A DNA stretch of 64,000 nucleotides from Coniella vitis (lineage: Eukaryota > Ascomycota > Sordariomycetes > Diaporthales > Schizoparmaceae), in NCBI GenBank assembly GCA_011317545.1, contig WUJK01000011.1:201501-265500 (forward strand). Reading direction: 5' to 3'. A program made the position numbers and the translations under genes. This document shows positions 42,543-55,270 of this stretch, piece by piece; within the stretch, counting starts at the first letter, position 1, and each line of letters begins with the position of its first letter. The notes beneath the pieces are model-generated. The model saw only the letters and a program-made list of their open reading frames with translations. It was not told the origin of the DNA and did not search any database.

Positions 42543-44663
42543 TTTGGACGGCCGCAGAGGCTGCGAGGCTGTCTCCATGCTCGGATCTCGCAGTCACTGC
42601 CCAGAATGGATAGATTTTCTTTTCTCTCCCTTTCTTGCGGTGTCGTTTGCTTGGGGTTCTTCCGGGTTTACCGCAGCACGCAATCTGCGACTTTCATGGC
42701 GAGGCTGTAAGTAATAATATGCATAGAAAGAAGAGAAAAAAGAGCATAATTGCAAGAGTACGAATACATGGACGATATCCAGAGCACACAGTGCAGTCAG
42801 TGCAGGGCTTGACGTGTGTCTTGCAGAGATCGACAATATATATGGCCCTGCATTGCGAGTATAATATGAAGGATCACCAGCGTTGATGGTTGAGTTTACA
42901 GTGCCTTTGCCAACGAGATATCTGCAAGACTGCACTTCTTACATTGGTCTTTGGCTGGAATCTTGTCTGTGGGTCTGAAAACACTGCAAAAGACAGCCAA
43001 TCGACAAGAAAGCCAAAACATGTCCCCTGAGCCAGAGCCAGGCGCTGCCGGTGCTCTTTGCAGATCGGTAACTTTGCCTCTGATACTACTTACGTCCAGG
43101 GCCTGTACCAAACTAAAACCTTGGCTGGCGTGTCGTTGCCCTGGATTTTGTGCTTCTCAGTATCCATCAAATATGGAAAAGAGTAATAAAATAGTACCAG
43201 AGCTCTGCAAGTAGAGGACCATTCCGTCCGCCCGCCCGCAGAGAGAAGCACTCTACATTCATATTGATGCCATGCGGAGCACCAAGCACGGCATTGTCTT
43301 GTACGTGAATATCAAAATGAAACCTCCCGTTGGTCCCTTTCTTCTTACTGAGAACACGGTTAGGATGACCGTCATTGCCGTCATGGTGGCCTATCGTCAA
43401 GAGCGGACATCTCGACGGCCATCTCGGATGCATCTGTAAAGTCAGTCCACCCAAAGCCATGTTTCTTTGCCTTTGCCAACCTGATTGGAACTCTGAAGCC
43501 TCTCCAGAGCTTATAATATATATATATACATTGTTCTATTGCCCTTAGGACATATCGCCCATTCACCAACACTTGGGTTCAGTTCCTGTTTCCGTGATTG
43601 ATCCAGTGAACTCTTTCGCAACCGGCACCTTACAGTCCTGGAACCGAGCTGCCAAAGTGGCACAGCAGAACTCAAGCACTGTGCCGGTTCTCGCTATCGT
43701 CCCATGGCCGCAATGAACCCCAGCGCTATACCAACATCATCCATCTGCATAGTAGAGAATGTTTTCGCACAAGTACATCAAACAACTGGGCATGCTGTTC
43801 AGCCCTGCTAAGACTGGAACAACTCATTCGACGACTGTTAGGCGGGCAGAGGGTGCCATGCTCCAATTCTTTTCTTTACTCTCTCTCTTTCTTTACTTCT
43901 TACAGCAATAATAGATTACAGAATGTCACATGAGCCTCAGCACTGAGAAACCCGTCAGCGGCCCTCGCTCGACGAATGGAGCAGCAGTATCAAAGAAGTA
44001 GGACACAAGTCCACCAAAGGGCATTGGCCAAGAGAAATATAAAAGAAACACAGCGTACTCTTAGTACAACGGCAGTAAAGCATACGTAACACAATCCCAA
44101 CGGTGCCACACACCTATATATCGTATAGTATGCACTACTTATTCCCCATTGGATCTGGCTTGATTATCTTGCATATTGCTCAGATAGCGTACAAGTGATA
44201 GCATAGCGTATATAAGCGTCCAACGGCTTTTATTAGCACCCCGTGTGTATGAGCTGACTTGTGCCAATGCGCAGCCCAAAAAGACCCTCTTGCCAACCAC
44301 GCACACGCGGATTCCGCAGTGCTACGTATATGGCATCTTGTCACCGGCACAGCATGCTCCGTTATCGCGGCCTTGGGTGGGCAGCGGTGGAGTTGGGGGC
44401 CGGTTTCCATTATGTACAGAGCCGAGGAACGCTAGGTATATAAAAGCGAACGAGCCCGGGCAAAGATGCGAGCATTGAAAGACGCCCGAGTTGGAAGTCT
44501 TTGCAGCGTTGAGATGACAGTCTCTAGTCTAGTTGGGCATTTGGCAGAAATCGAACGCTGAAACGACTCGTGGATCAGTCGAGTCTGTCTACTCAAACCG
44601 CTCTCCTTCTCCGGAACATTCGTCTGTCTTGTCATCGCCTCACAGCACCAACAACCGCCCACC
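42543..44663. other. Gene-free interval (2.1 kb)
   Basis: Minus-strand frames at 43,167-43,572 have normal composition but no start, signal or known motif, and I cannot assemble them into a gene. An (AT)n run is at about 43,513-43,530. The right end is the promoter of the amidohydrolase remnant. Confidence 0.45.
44437..44446 (+). promoter_or_regulatory. TATA-like box of the amidohydrolase remnant
   Basis: TATATAAAAG lies 218 bp before the ATG at 44,664, at a plausible distance for a fungal promoter with a leader. It shows that the promoter side of the broken gene is still in place. Confidence 0.45.
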
Positions 44664-45313
44664 ATGGCAAGCAGGGAAACCCTCCTCGTCAACGGGCGCA
44701 TCTTCCAGGCCCACGGCCCCTCAGGCAAGGACCAACAGGCCTCCTTCGCCACAAGCCTGCTGATCGGCGGCGACGGCACCATCAAGCACATCAACACCGC
44801 CGCCACCGAGGACGAGACCATCCAGGCCGCGCGCGCAAGCGGCGCCGCCATACACGACCTGCTCGGCCGCACCGTGCTGCCCGGCTTCTTTGACGGCCAC
44901 GTGCACCTGCTGCTCTTTGGCCTCTCGCTCCAAAAGGTCGACCTGACGCCGTGCGCCAACCTCGACGACATCCGCGCCGCCATCCGCGCCTTTGCCGCCG
45001 CACACCCGGAGGATTCTGCGCGCGTGGCCGCGGCTGCTGGGCGCGCAGCGCTGCGGGCGCGCGCGAGCCCGGGGACACGGCGGCGGCGGCGGTGAATGCG
45101 CACTTTGCGCTGGGCCTGTGCGAGAGCATCGTGGCGGCGAGCCGCGGCAGCGCGTATAGCTGTTTTATGGAGGATCGCACGGGGTCGATCGAGACGGGGC
45201 TGCAGGCGGATTTGGCGGTGCTGGATATGGAGTGGGACAAGGAGCAGTTGCTGCAGTCACGCGTCGTCGAGACGTGGTTTGGCGGGCGTCGGGTGTTTGC
45301 CCGAGGGCAGTAA
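44664..45313 (+). pseudogene. Amidohydrolase (YtcJ-like) remnant with large internal deletion and frameshift
   Basis: The N-terminal 115 or so codons (44,664 to about 45,015) read as the start of a metal-dependent amidohydrolase. This includes V-L-P-G-F-F-D-G-H-V-H, with the metal-binding pair H79-x-H81. From about 45,070 the C-terminal end of the same family is read in another frame: N-A-H-F-A-L-G-L, E-D-R-T-G-S-I-E-T-G, A-D-L-A-V-L-D-M, then V-V-E-T-W-F-G-G-R-R-V-F, stop at 45,313. Intact relatives are about 540-560 residues, so roughly 350-400 residues with the rest of the active site are gone. The junction is in a GC-rich stretch near 45,015-45,070. The ATG context (accATGg) and TATA box are intact. 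The gene is almost certainly non-functional. The change is a deletion, not RIP. Confidence 0.8.
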
Positions 45314-47431
45314 ACGACAAGACATGCCGTTGCGTCTGGACCCGGTCGGTGATCAAGAGGATGACGAGACTCATGGCTGGCTGTATATAATGATGAATCA
45401 TGACGGTATCCGACTAGAAGATGTTTCCAGTAATAAACAAAACACCTTGGCACATGGACGGACGGCTCGGGTGGGATATCTTTTGTTCTGAATCGGCGTT
45501 TGTTTTGACTCTCATCTGCTTTACACCTTGGCGACCCAGTGTTTGAAGCAGTATTTTATTCAACAGCCACTTGCCCTGTGATGAGTGCCATATACTCTTT
45601 TGCAAATCACAGTCGTAGACAACCGAAAGAGGTTCAGACCAGACTGGCGGGTATATTCTCAAAGGTGTCAAGTCTGGGGATCGCCGAGCGTTGCTTTTGG
45701 AACACTCAAGTCAGGGGCAAAGAGACTATGCCCTTGCGACGCTGCCCGTAAGAAATGAACGACTGAAGAGTCGTGGCAATGGATGACACTACAGTCGCCA
45801 TATTATCTACTGTAACGGGGGAGGTTTGCGAAACGCAGGCAAGAGTTCATGACCCGAGCTAGTGCATCTGGCGAGGCATATCAATAGATATCAGCATGGA
45901 GCAAATGCCTTCTGACCTACAATCAGCGATATGAAATAAATCAGACAGTCAAGTTGCATGAAAAAAGAACAATTTGCAGTTTCACAGCGCAATGTTATAT
46001 CACAATAGATAAACACTGGGAGACGCGTCTTGTCTCTTCTACTGTCTCAACCAGCTTCGCCGTTTCATCCATGCGATGTTGAACATCATCGCCACATCAT
46101 ACGTGAGAACACCTGCTTGACGAGCAATACGGTCACGAGCAGTCTATCAGGAAATCATCAGGACTTCGTCCTTCGAGGGCTCCATTACTCCCGTGAACAT
46201 GACGCACCATTGTGTGGCGAGAGAAACAATCGACGATGCTCCGTGTCTTTTGTACGGTAATTCAAGCGCGTTGTAGCCGTGTCCGAAAATATACAGCGCC
46301 CTCTTCCAACCCAGGCAGCGTCCAATATAAGCATCATAGGAATCTCCCTTAAGGTGCGCCCAAACTGACATGTGTTGTGTGTTCAATGCTCGACATGCAA
46401 TGAAATCTCCAAACACATACTTAGAAAGGTTCTCGCAAGATTAATGGCATCAACTCTAGTGTATATCGAGAGTGACAGTTGAGAAAAACATCTTCAATAT
46501 GACATAGATCCTTTACGAACCATGCCGAAAATAGCACAATTGCTTAGTAACTGTAATTTACGCCCTTTTCTGACCAAAGTCTTGCCATACAAGGCGAACC
46601 AAAAAAGAAACAGGAAGAAAAAGAATCGCTTCGTCCGTGGGCGTGCAGCGAGGGAATCTTAACGTTTGAAACCAGTTGGGACTGAATTACACTATATCAG
46701 ACAAGACATGTATAAAAGACTGAATAGACAAGCTCAAGTTTTCTTTTTGTTGCGGGTTACCCACACAGAATCGATAACTCGGTGCTCCTCCATCCACAGG
46801 TGACAAGGCTGAGCAGGATATCGGATATCAACAGGCAGATTAGAGCCATGCAACCGAGATTCAACGAGGACAGCCTGATCAAGACAGTCTCCACATGGTA
46901 CAGAGACCTACTCGGTTAACCAACTACCACGCTCAAACGTCCATAAATACTACTCTCAGGCACGAGAGACCCTTTCGTGGGTCTCCTCCAGCTTTCGACG
47001 CGGGCTTGGGCGGAGGTAGAGGTGCTTGCTCTCCCAAGACCACAACGAGATATAAGTTGCCGTCCCCAGCCGAATGAAGTCCTATCGGGCACCAAGGGTT
47101 TTCCATATGGCCGCATTGATGGTTGTCCAAGATATTGGAAAAGTCACAGCCGAAAAAGGAAATAACAATTGGAGAAAGTCACGTGTCTGTTGGGAGTTGA
47201 GGAGATGTATCCGGCGGTTCGGAATCGGATACTATGTATGCGAAGCGGTTGACGCTGAGGTGGGCTTACATCACTTTTACCTTGCCATTGGAACACCAGG
47301 AAATGGCCCAGACTCCCAGGAAGCTACATGGCCAAGTATGAAGCAGATATGATCAAGTCAGGCTAGCACCCTCAACTGCAACATGTAGAGAAGATGCTGT
47401 AAATATTGTTAACAAGAAACAACCGAACCAA

Positions 47432-47463
47432 GTACCTTGGTACCTCGGTACCTTGGTATCTAG
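47432..47463. repeat. Four tandem copies of an 8-bp unit (gtaccttg type)
   Basis: The units are gtaccttg, gtacctcg, gtaccttg and gtatctag, followed by decayed copies to about 47,485. Each unit contains the palindrome ggtacc at its junction. Confidence 0.75.
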
Positions 47464-48322
47464 GTCCTGCGTACTGGGTACCAAAGGCACGCCCCATCTT
47501 TGTACAGGGGGTCGGCTTTTTGAGGAAGCACCTCTTCATATTCATCTGAAATTCCACCACCTGTACAAAATCCTCTTATAACCTGCTGAGGAGGAACCTA
47601 TGAATCGTTCGTGTTACTGGACTTGGACGCCGAGTCGGACGAAAAACCGCTGACACACGCTGCATGTAGATTCATGACGTCAGAAAACAAGGGATTGCTA
47701 CGTTTTTTGTGAATAACTACAGTGGCAAGAGTGGGAAGGATGAACTTCAGTCAAAGGACTGCATAAGCAGGCATTGGATATCTTTGTTTGTAGCAGTGTA
47801 ATCCCATAATTACCGCAGGTTTGGGCTTCGTTAGAATCAAAGCCTGTCAGTCAACAAGCAGCAAAGGAAGGAAGACAACCGAGTACTGTGGATATGTACT
47901 ATACATAGTAGTACAGGAAACCTGCACATGCACTTGATAGGGTTCCATTTTTTAAATCTTGTACTTTGTAAGATTCAACGCTAGCGCCAAATCTCCATGC
48001 ACTTGGCACAGCGCAGCGCGCGCGAGCGCCCTGAAACTGTGAAACTGGCCTGATCTTGCAGCATCCTCTGGCCTAGACGAAGCTTTTCCTTCCCGTGCCC
48101 GCCATTGGGCAACAGTCTGCTTCAAGATTGCACAAGCACAAGAACCCAAGAATAATTTTAAACTAGTGGAGAACTCGTACGTGGTCGTGCTCGCACACAG
48201 AAACCACCGTCTTTAGAGAGCACCGCAACGCCCGGTTTGCGTGGCAGCAAGGGTGACCGACCACTTTGGCTGTCGTTTTTGCGTGCACGTCATGTCGCAA
48301 GCCACACGGCCACCCCCCGGTA

Positions 48323-48350
48323 CATGAGCCGGGGCCAGTCCCGGCTCATG
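48323..48350. repeat. Perfect 11-bp inverted repeat with 6-nt loop
   Basis: The arms are catgagccggg (48,323-48,333) and cccggctcatg (48,340-48,350), separated by gccagt. It could form a GC-rich hairpin in DNA or RNA. No gene is adjacent. Confidence 0.7.
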
Positions 48351-50998
48351 ACGCGGAGCGCTACGTCATAATACAGCAGAAAATCGGAACCCGCAGAGCA
48401 TTGCAGAGCTCTGGTTGGCCGCTGGAATGCCACCAGATGCAGGGCCCACCTTGGCCCGTGCACATTCTGGGGCAAGGGTTCACGCATGGTCTGGCGGAAC
48501 CACGGAGCAAGGGATGGATGGCATGTCGAGTAGTACCTCAAGTCTCTATGTACATCTGCCATTAAATGAATAGGGAGTGACACGTGCATTTGGAGCAGAA
48601 ACTCCCGCCTTGTGCAGTGTCAACATTTCTCTGCCTTGGCGTCCAGATGTCGCGTTTGCCGCTGCAGAATTACACAATCAGTTGGGTGGACTGTACATAG
48701 TAGTGAAGACGGTCAGCCTAGATACTCACTCCATCAGTTGCCAATGGAAAATGGAGCCCCCAAATATTTTGATCTTCATCAGCACTGCAAATAGTCAAAC
48801 TCTTGTCAGCACACGCGGTTGCAACGGTCACTAGCGGGTGGCTGCTTTCTCCTCACATTATTCATCACTTCTTTCACGATGATTTTCACGAGCTTGCTTG
48901 TGTTGGTTGGGCCATACGCAGGCTCGGCTCCGGGACCAGCAAGGCTCTTGAATCGTAGAGGTATATAGTACTGTGCACTATAGTATACTATGTAGCAGTT
49001 GCTGCCCCAGTGAAGGAGCTGCTGCTGCCCCTCACTGGACCCTGCGCGCCCTGAGCCCTGTCGCCTTGCACGCCCTGTACTATTGCCCTGTAGCCCCGTA
49101 ACCCTATCGCCCTGCACGATGTATTATGGCCTTTGGGCACCGAGCACTGACTGAGCCGCTAAACCCCAGCGCCAGCCCAGCCTTGCCCTGCCCTGTGCTA
49201 GCCAGCCAGCTCGACCCCTCCTTTCCCATTCCCCGTTTCGGACCAATCTCTCGATGTAGCGATTTGTCCTCTGTCCAGCACAGCGAACACCCGCCCGTGC
49301 ACCAACGTCGTCGTCGCCGTCGCCGCCGTCGGTCGAAATCAACCGCTACGAAGCAAAACAGAATACTCTACCAGAACATTCGCTGATCCGACTTGTCCCC
49401 CAACGTAATCTTCGAGGCGCGTTAGATCTGTGCAACCTCATTGGCCCGCCAACGCCAGAAGAAGCTGATGCTGTGCCCATCTGCGACACACGCAGCTGTC
49501 TTTCGCGCCGTGTCCATCACCGATCCATTCCGGCGCATTGCCTGACGTCTTGCCGACTATTCGTAAGCGATCGACAACGCGGACTGACCCCCTCCTCTCC
49601 CTTCGACCGTCGCCGCCGTGTGAGGATTCCGCTTCTCCAAACCCATTCTCCTCCCCTGCGGTCCGAAGACACAGCAATACCAACTGTTGGAGTTTACAAG
49701 GCTGTGAAGAGAGGACAACCGTAACACTTTTTCGCACTCTTTGGGGTGAAAAGACTCTATATCCTCGTCTTTTTGCCAGCATTCGGAGACTCTAGACTCT
49801 TGTGCGATTCAAGTATCTGAGACGCCTTGTTTGCATCAAGGCTGTGGCAGCCTCGCAATCTTGCAGCCTGGCAGAGCGGCCCTTGGCCCTTTTTAAATAC
49901 CCTCGCCCGGCTTCGACGCTCTGGACAGGCCTATGATGAAATAGATACCTGTGTACTTGGAACAACCCGCAGCTTAATCCAACCCACGATACCCAGCCTG
50001 CTAGCCTGCCCGCCTGCCCGCCTGCCAGCCTGCCCCGGTACAACCAGTACTTTACAGCATCCTGCCCGCTAAAGCACCGTGCTCGCGCACCTACAGCGCT
50101 CCGAGCCCCTGAACCGCATACTGCCGCTAGCAGCCCAAGCCGCCTGCCAGACAAGGCCAGAGTACCGCGTACCGCCTGGGTCAAGAAAGAGGGCCCTCGT
50201 CATAGCTTGCCCGCCACCACCGCACCAGTTTGATTGGTCTGACTCTGACCAGCAGAGCAAAAAGAGCCTTACCTCATTTCTCGCCCGCGCCCGCGCCCTC
50301 GACCTCGACCGCCCTGCTTGTCAACTGCTCATAGTACATAGTACTGCCAGCAAGATTCGGCCTGCTTGCTTGCTGCGACGAGACTGGTCTGGCCTGGAAC
50401 CAGCAGACTGACGTATCCGCCGTCCGACCTTCGTCGCCATCGTCACACACCCAGCCCAGCAGCCCGCAACGCCAACTTCAACTCTCCCACCTCTTTTACT
50501 CCTCCCGATCCTCCACCCACCTGCTGTCCAACCTGACCTTCAGCCTCACTGTCTGGTTGACCTGTTGACCGTTCCTGTTCTGGTCCATCTATCCGTCCAA
50601 GCAACCACAAACAACCCAGCTGCTGCTCTCTTTTTCCGCTTCCTCGACCCCGTCCGACCACCTCAACAAGCACCAGCCAGACCCGTCACACCGGCCCCGT
50701 CCGCACAAAGACACATATATACAGCCTCGCAGACCGAAAGACCATACAAGAGGCAGCCAGTCCTAGAGCCAGACGTCACAAGCCAAACTGTGCTTATAAA
50801 GCTACCAGCAGAGACAAGGAACCGAGCTGCTTCCTCGTCCCGCCCTCAACCGCACGCCTTTTTGCATCATTCTGTGACCAGGGGGCTCTGCTGCCACCGC
50901 CCACTGTCCCGCCCGCTTCCTTTTGCTTTTTGCTGGCCTGCCCTTTTCTGTGTGTCTCTGAACTCGAGAGGATCGGCTCACTCCATCTCATCTTGTTG

Positions 50999-51070
50999 GT
51001 ATGTACTCCCCAGCTACTTGCTTGCTGCCCCGGCTGCCGCATCCACTGACAAAACAAATGTTTCTTCCAG
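50999..51070 (+). other. Probable intron in the 5' leader of the kinase gene
   Basis: GTATGT donor at 50,999, CTGAC branch site near 51,045 and TTCCAG acceptor ending at 51,070, 72 nt long. It lies 93 bp before the kinase ATG and interrupts no frame, so it would be a leader intron. Confidence 0.5.
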
Positions 51071-51163
51071 ACAGCTGATTCGGCACGCTTGGGAAGCTGC
51101 TTCGAAAAGTACACCCGCCCTCCATCGATTCAACAAGCCGCAAATCTAGACCTCTCGCCCACC

Positions 51164-54100
51164 ATGTCGACGATACAACAACTTAAGAATTTTATTCGTC
51201 ATGGTAAGCATTTCTGCGCCTTCTCCCACACCACCACCCCCCCTCCCCTTCCTGTTCCTGCTCCTCCTTCTCCTCCTTTCCCCAACATCCATCCTGCCGT
51301 GACCCAAGCGTGGCAAACGCCTAGGAATCTGGGCACTACCCTATGACGGTCCCCCTGGCTTTCTGGTTCTCTTCTCGTGGTAGAGCAATCCTGCCGCTGC
51401 CGATTGCTTCAGTGGTGCCTTGGCCTGTTTTCCTGTATCTGTTTTTTGTATGTGTGTGCCACCATACATATTATTCATCCGTCTTGTTCAGCGGGTTCAG
51501 TGGGCCTTCTACTTCCCTAGTTTCCCCATTCACGCATGGTTGCCCATCCATGAGTGTCCTGCACAGTCGCAGCCTCACCCTCTCAGCCAACTCAACTCAC
51601 TCTTCACTCTGCCTACATGAAATCCTGATGCATCCACTGTGGCTTGGGGGACGCTTTTGACAATTTTCGTTGCCTCTTCTTTCTCCATGTCCTGCTGACA
51701 CACATTGTGACCAGGCAAGCAAGCCAGGGTAGCCAACAACGGTGACGACGCCCAAAAGAAGCGTGAACAGTCTCCTGCACAACCTGCTGCCACAACTCAC
51801 AAGCACATGGCTCAGTCCGATCCCGGCTTTGCCGTGCCGCCCGCAGCAGCACCACAGCCTATCCCAGACGCATATTCGATCGCCCCTGCTGATGGTGCGC
51901 CCAACCGAGCAGCAAGAGCCGATGGCGTCGCTGCTAACCACCTGGAGGACAAGCAGAATTTGCAGGCTGGAACCGACGGCAAGACCAAGCAGCGCATGGA
52001 TGAAGTATCGAAGCTCGTGGCCGAAGAGAATGCCAGCCGAAGCAAGTTCCCCAAGTACGCAGGCTTGGAGCGATGGGAGCTGCTCGAAAAGATGGGCGAT
52101 GGCGCCTTCAGCAACGTGTACCGTGCACGCGACCTCGAGGGCAATGCTGGTGAAGTAGCCATCAAAGTTGTCCGCAAGTTTGAAATGAACAGCATGCAGG
52201 TAAGCTCACGCAAAATTCACCGGTTGAGCTCCTCAGCTTCCTGGCTTGGATGTCAGTGGCGGGGACTTGTCCGTTTTCTATGTGCATTATCCTTTGTTTT
52301 TTCTTCTCTGGCGTTGGCGTTTTATCTTGGAAATGATTTCGCTTTTGTTCTTTTTACCAACTCCGAGGACCTCGATTCTAGGGCCAGAAGCATCTTCATC
52401 CGGACTTCAAACCAAAGGCTCCCAAAGCCGCAGAGGTGCGAGATACTTTTCTTTTCTTTCCTTTTTTTTTTTTCATATATAACTTTGCTTTTAAAGGGTT
52501 TTTCAGGACATACACACAAACACCAAAAAAAAAAAAAAAAACATGTAACACAAAACAGATATAGCTAGTGTCATACAGCCGCCAAACGCGCGCACTCTCA
52601 GCACCTGACAAGTGTCGGGTCGCCCGATTTCATGCTTTACAGAGCGGTTGCATGCGACCTTGACACTGGCCATACTGACTTGTCTTTTTTTTCGGGAATG
52701 CGTAGAGGGCGAATATCCTCAAAGAAGTCCAGATTATGCGACAACTGGATCACCCAAACATTGTCAAGCTCATTGACTTTTCCGAGTCCAAGCAACACTA
52801 CTACATCATCCTCGAGCTTGCGCCTGGTGGCGAGCTGTTCCACCAGATTGTGCGCCTCACATACTTTAGCGAAGACCTGTCACGGCACGTGATAAGTCAG
52901 GTCGCCAAGGCCCTCGAATATTTGCATGAAGAGAAGGGCGTTGTTCACCGGTAAGTTTCCAAGACTGCCCCCCCCCCAATGCCTTGTGGTTTTTAATTGC
53001 GATTGCCGCTCATCCACCATCTCCCTTGGTGCCGTGGAATGATTCCCCCCGTTTGAGTGTGTGGCAATGACGTCATATTGTTTTGCGACGTCAGCGCTGC
53101 CACTTTTGCTTGTTCAAAACGCACGCGAGACACAGCGCGGCACGGCACTGTGCCGGGCTAGGGTTTCTTTTTTGTGTCGCATACTGATCATGAGATACAA
53201 CCGCAGTGACATCAAGCCAGAAAACATTCTGTACCAGCCTATACCGCTGATACCCTCAAAGCACCCCAAACCCAAGCAACCTGGAGATGAAGACAAGGTG
53301 GACGAGGGCGAGTTCATCAAGGGCGTTGGTGCCGGTGGTATTGGTCTGATCAAGATTGCCGACTTTGGCTTGTCCAAGGTTGTGTGGGACACCCAGACCA
53401 TGACGCCTTGCGGAACTGTTGGTTACACGGCACCCGAGATTGTCAAGGACGAGCGATACTCCAAGTCGGTCGACATGTGGGCGCTTGGATGTGTCTTGTA
53501 CACACTTCTCTGTGGTTTCCCTCCGTTCTACGACGAGAGCATCGAGGTCCTCACGGAGAAAGTTGCCAAGGGCCAGTACACTTTCCTTTCGCCGTGGTGG
53601 GACGACATTTCCGACTCTGCCAAGGACCTCATTACCCACCTGTTGACCGTTGACCCCGAGAAGCGCTACACAATCACGGAATTTCTCAACCACCCGTGGA
53701 TCACGGCCAGTGAGACACCAGCGGTTGAGAAGAGGGCCAACGTCACCAAGGATGGCAAGCTCCGTGCATTTGATGCTACCAAGTTCCAGGACGGCGACAA
53801 GCGCTACGACTTCCGTTCTCCAGGTGCTGTCAACTTGCGTGAGGTGTTTGATGTCGGTTATGCTGTGCACCGACAAGAGGAGGAAGCCAAGCGGCGCAAG
53901 CAAATTGGCACCAAGGCTGGCATGTCGAAGCTGGCTGGGCTGAATGAGTCTGATGAGGACGAGGAGATGGTGGATGCCGGCGATAGCAATGTGCAGGCAC
54001 CCCAGAACGTCCACAGATCTGGCAATGGCACTCAAGGTCTGGAACAAAGCATGCGCAACACGCAAATCAGCGGCGAGCAACGTGGTCGCGAGCGTGAAAG

Positions 54101-54275
54101 ACATCATCGGGCCACAGAGCAGAAAGGCTACGGCCAGCACTCTGCCGCCGTGACTGCCGCGGCCCGCCAGCAGGTCAGGGACCGTGCACGGCAAAAGGGG
54201 GCGTTCGAGCTCAACCTGGACGGTGCCACCCTGCTCGGTCGCAGAGGACTGAAGCCTGCAGCACGGGTTGTCTAG
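51164..54275 (+). CDS. srk1: Srk1/Rck2-type MAPK-activated serine/threonine kinase, 4 exons
   Basis: Exons 51,164-51,203, 51,715-52,199, 52,706-52,950 and 53,207-54,275 join in frame to 612 aa. The first exon encodes the conserved M-S-T-I-Q-Q-L-K-N-F-I-R-H start. Kinase features are the glycine loop G141-D-G143, Lys K164, H256-R-D258-I-K-P-E-N, D309-F-G and T-P-C-G-T-V-G-Y-T-A-P-E. An insert of about 45 residues between H-R-D and D-F-G (rich in Pro, Lys and Asp, ending G-V-G-A-G-G-I-G) is diagnostic of the Rck2/Srk1 group. T323-P in the activation segment is where a stress MAPK would act. The C-terminal F-E-L-N-L-D-G-A-T-L-L-G-R-R probably helps docking. Relatives act downstream of Hog1/Sty1 in osmotic and oxidative stress. 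Introns of 511, 506 and 256 nt are long for a fungal gene. Confidence 0.92.
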
Positions 54276-55270
54276 GAGACGAACCCACGCCCAAGCAATA
54301 ATTCTGCCCAGCGTGGAGATGGGAGTTGTGAAAAGACTTTGGCGAAGACGACGACGACTTCTACTACTACTACTGACTTTGATGGGAGCTATACCCCTTT
54401 CTATCCCCCACATGAAGACACGAAGATCTTTCCAGCGGTTCACAAGACACTTGTAGCAGAAGAAGCGAATGGCAAGGATGTTACAGCTGCTGCACAAGAA
54501 GAGACTACAGATACTGGTCATGAGACGGGTGGTTAGAGAGAACGTTTTGTGTTTTTAATTATTCGCTTGGGACGTTTTTCATAGTGTGGATTAGGCTTCT
54601 TTGTGAAAAGGGGGTTGGTTGTTTTGTTGTTTCTGCCATTTTATTATTTCTTGTCTGTTAATGACTCGGGACTTGTTTTCTGTTTTTTCTTTTCTTTTTT
54701 TTTTCTTTTTTCTTGTCCGAAGCTTTTCTTTTCCTGTGCTGTAACATGGTGTTGCTGATGGCGTAGGTATGGGACATTGAATTCATGGTTTTCTTTCTGG
54801 CATCAATACAGATACATATATGCATGCACGCACACAGAGAGAAGGGATGAAGGCAGAGTGACGTTTGGTTTTGCTCAAGCTGATGATTCTTTTTTTCCTC
54901 CCAAAAAAAAAAGGACTGGTAATAGTATACTGAGAACAGCAGACCAGAGTTTCTTTTGGGTTGATATAAGGTGGTGATGAGTTGTGCTCTCGCCAAGTGA
55001 ATATGCTCTGTCTGTTTTTATTATAGGACTGCGCGTCTTTTATGTGCATATATCATTATGATTGAATTGGACACTACTTTATTTTCTTTTTTTGTCTTGT
55101 TTGGTGTTTGTATATTCTAATATGTGTTTATATTGACTTTGTCTTCTATATATGCTCTTTCCAGTGCTCTGAAAGCTTGGATGGCACCTGAGCCTATGTA
55201 CTTGTACAGATAGATATGATGGCTAAGTGTCTCTATCGTGAGTTCTAAAGGGGGAGTCCTCGACCCGAAT
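54276..55270. other. Interval between convergent kinase and methyltransferase genes
   Basis: AT-rich 3' flanks with T-rich and A-rich tracts (54,680-54,715 and 54,890-54,915). No gene is recognised. Confidence 0.5.

Larger units (their letters stand above)
45314..50998. other. Long gene-poor interval (5.7 kb)
   Basis: No gene can be supported. A minus-strand frame at 46,147-46,416 (89 codons) has protein-like composition but no recognisable domain. Structural items are an 8-bp tandem repeat at 47,432-47,463, an 11-bp inverted repeat at 48,323-48,350, ccctg-rich repeats at 49,030-49,120 and cctgcccg repeats at 49,985-50,040. From about 50,400 on the sequence is CT-rich and probably belongs to the leader of the kinase gene. 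Confidence 0.5.

Noticed and set aside
43167..43572. Minus-strand gene with frames of normal composition
   Set aside because: No start, splice pattern or known motif could join the pieces, so it is listed only as a note in the interval.
46147..46416. 89-codon minus-strand frame in the gene-poor interval
   Set aside because: Protein-like composition but no domain, signal peptide or supporting context; too weak to call a gene.
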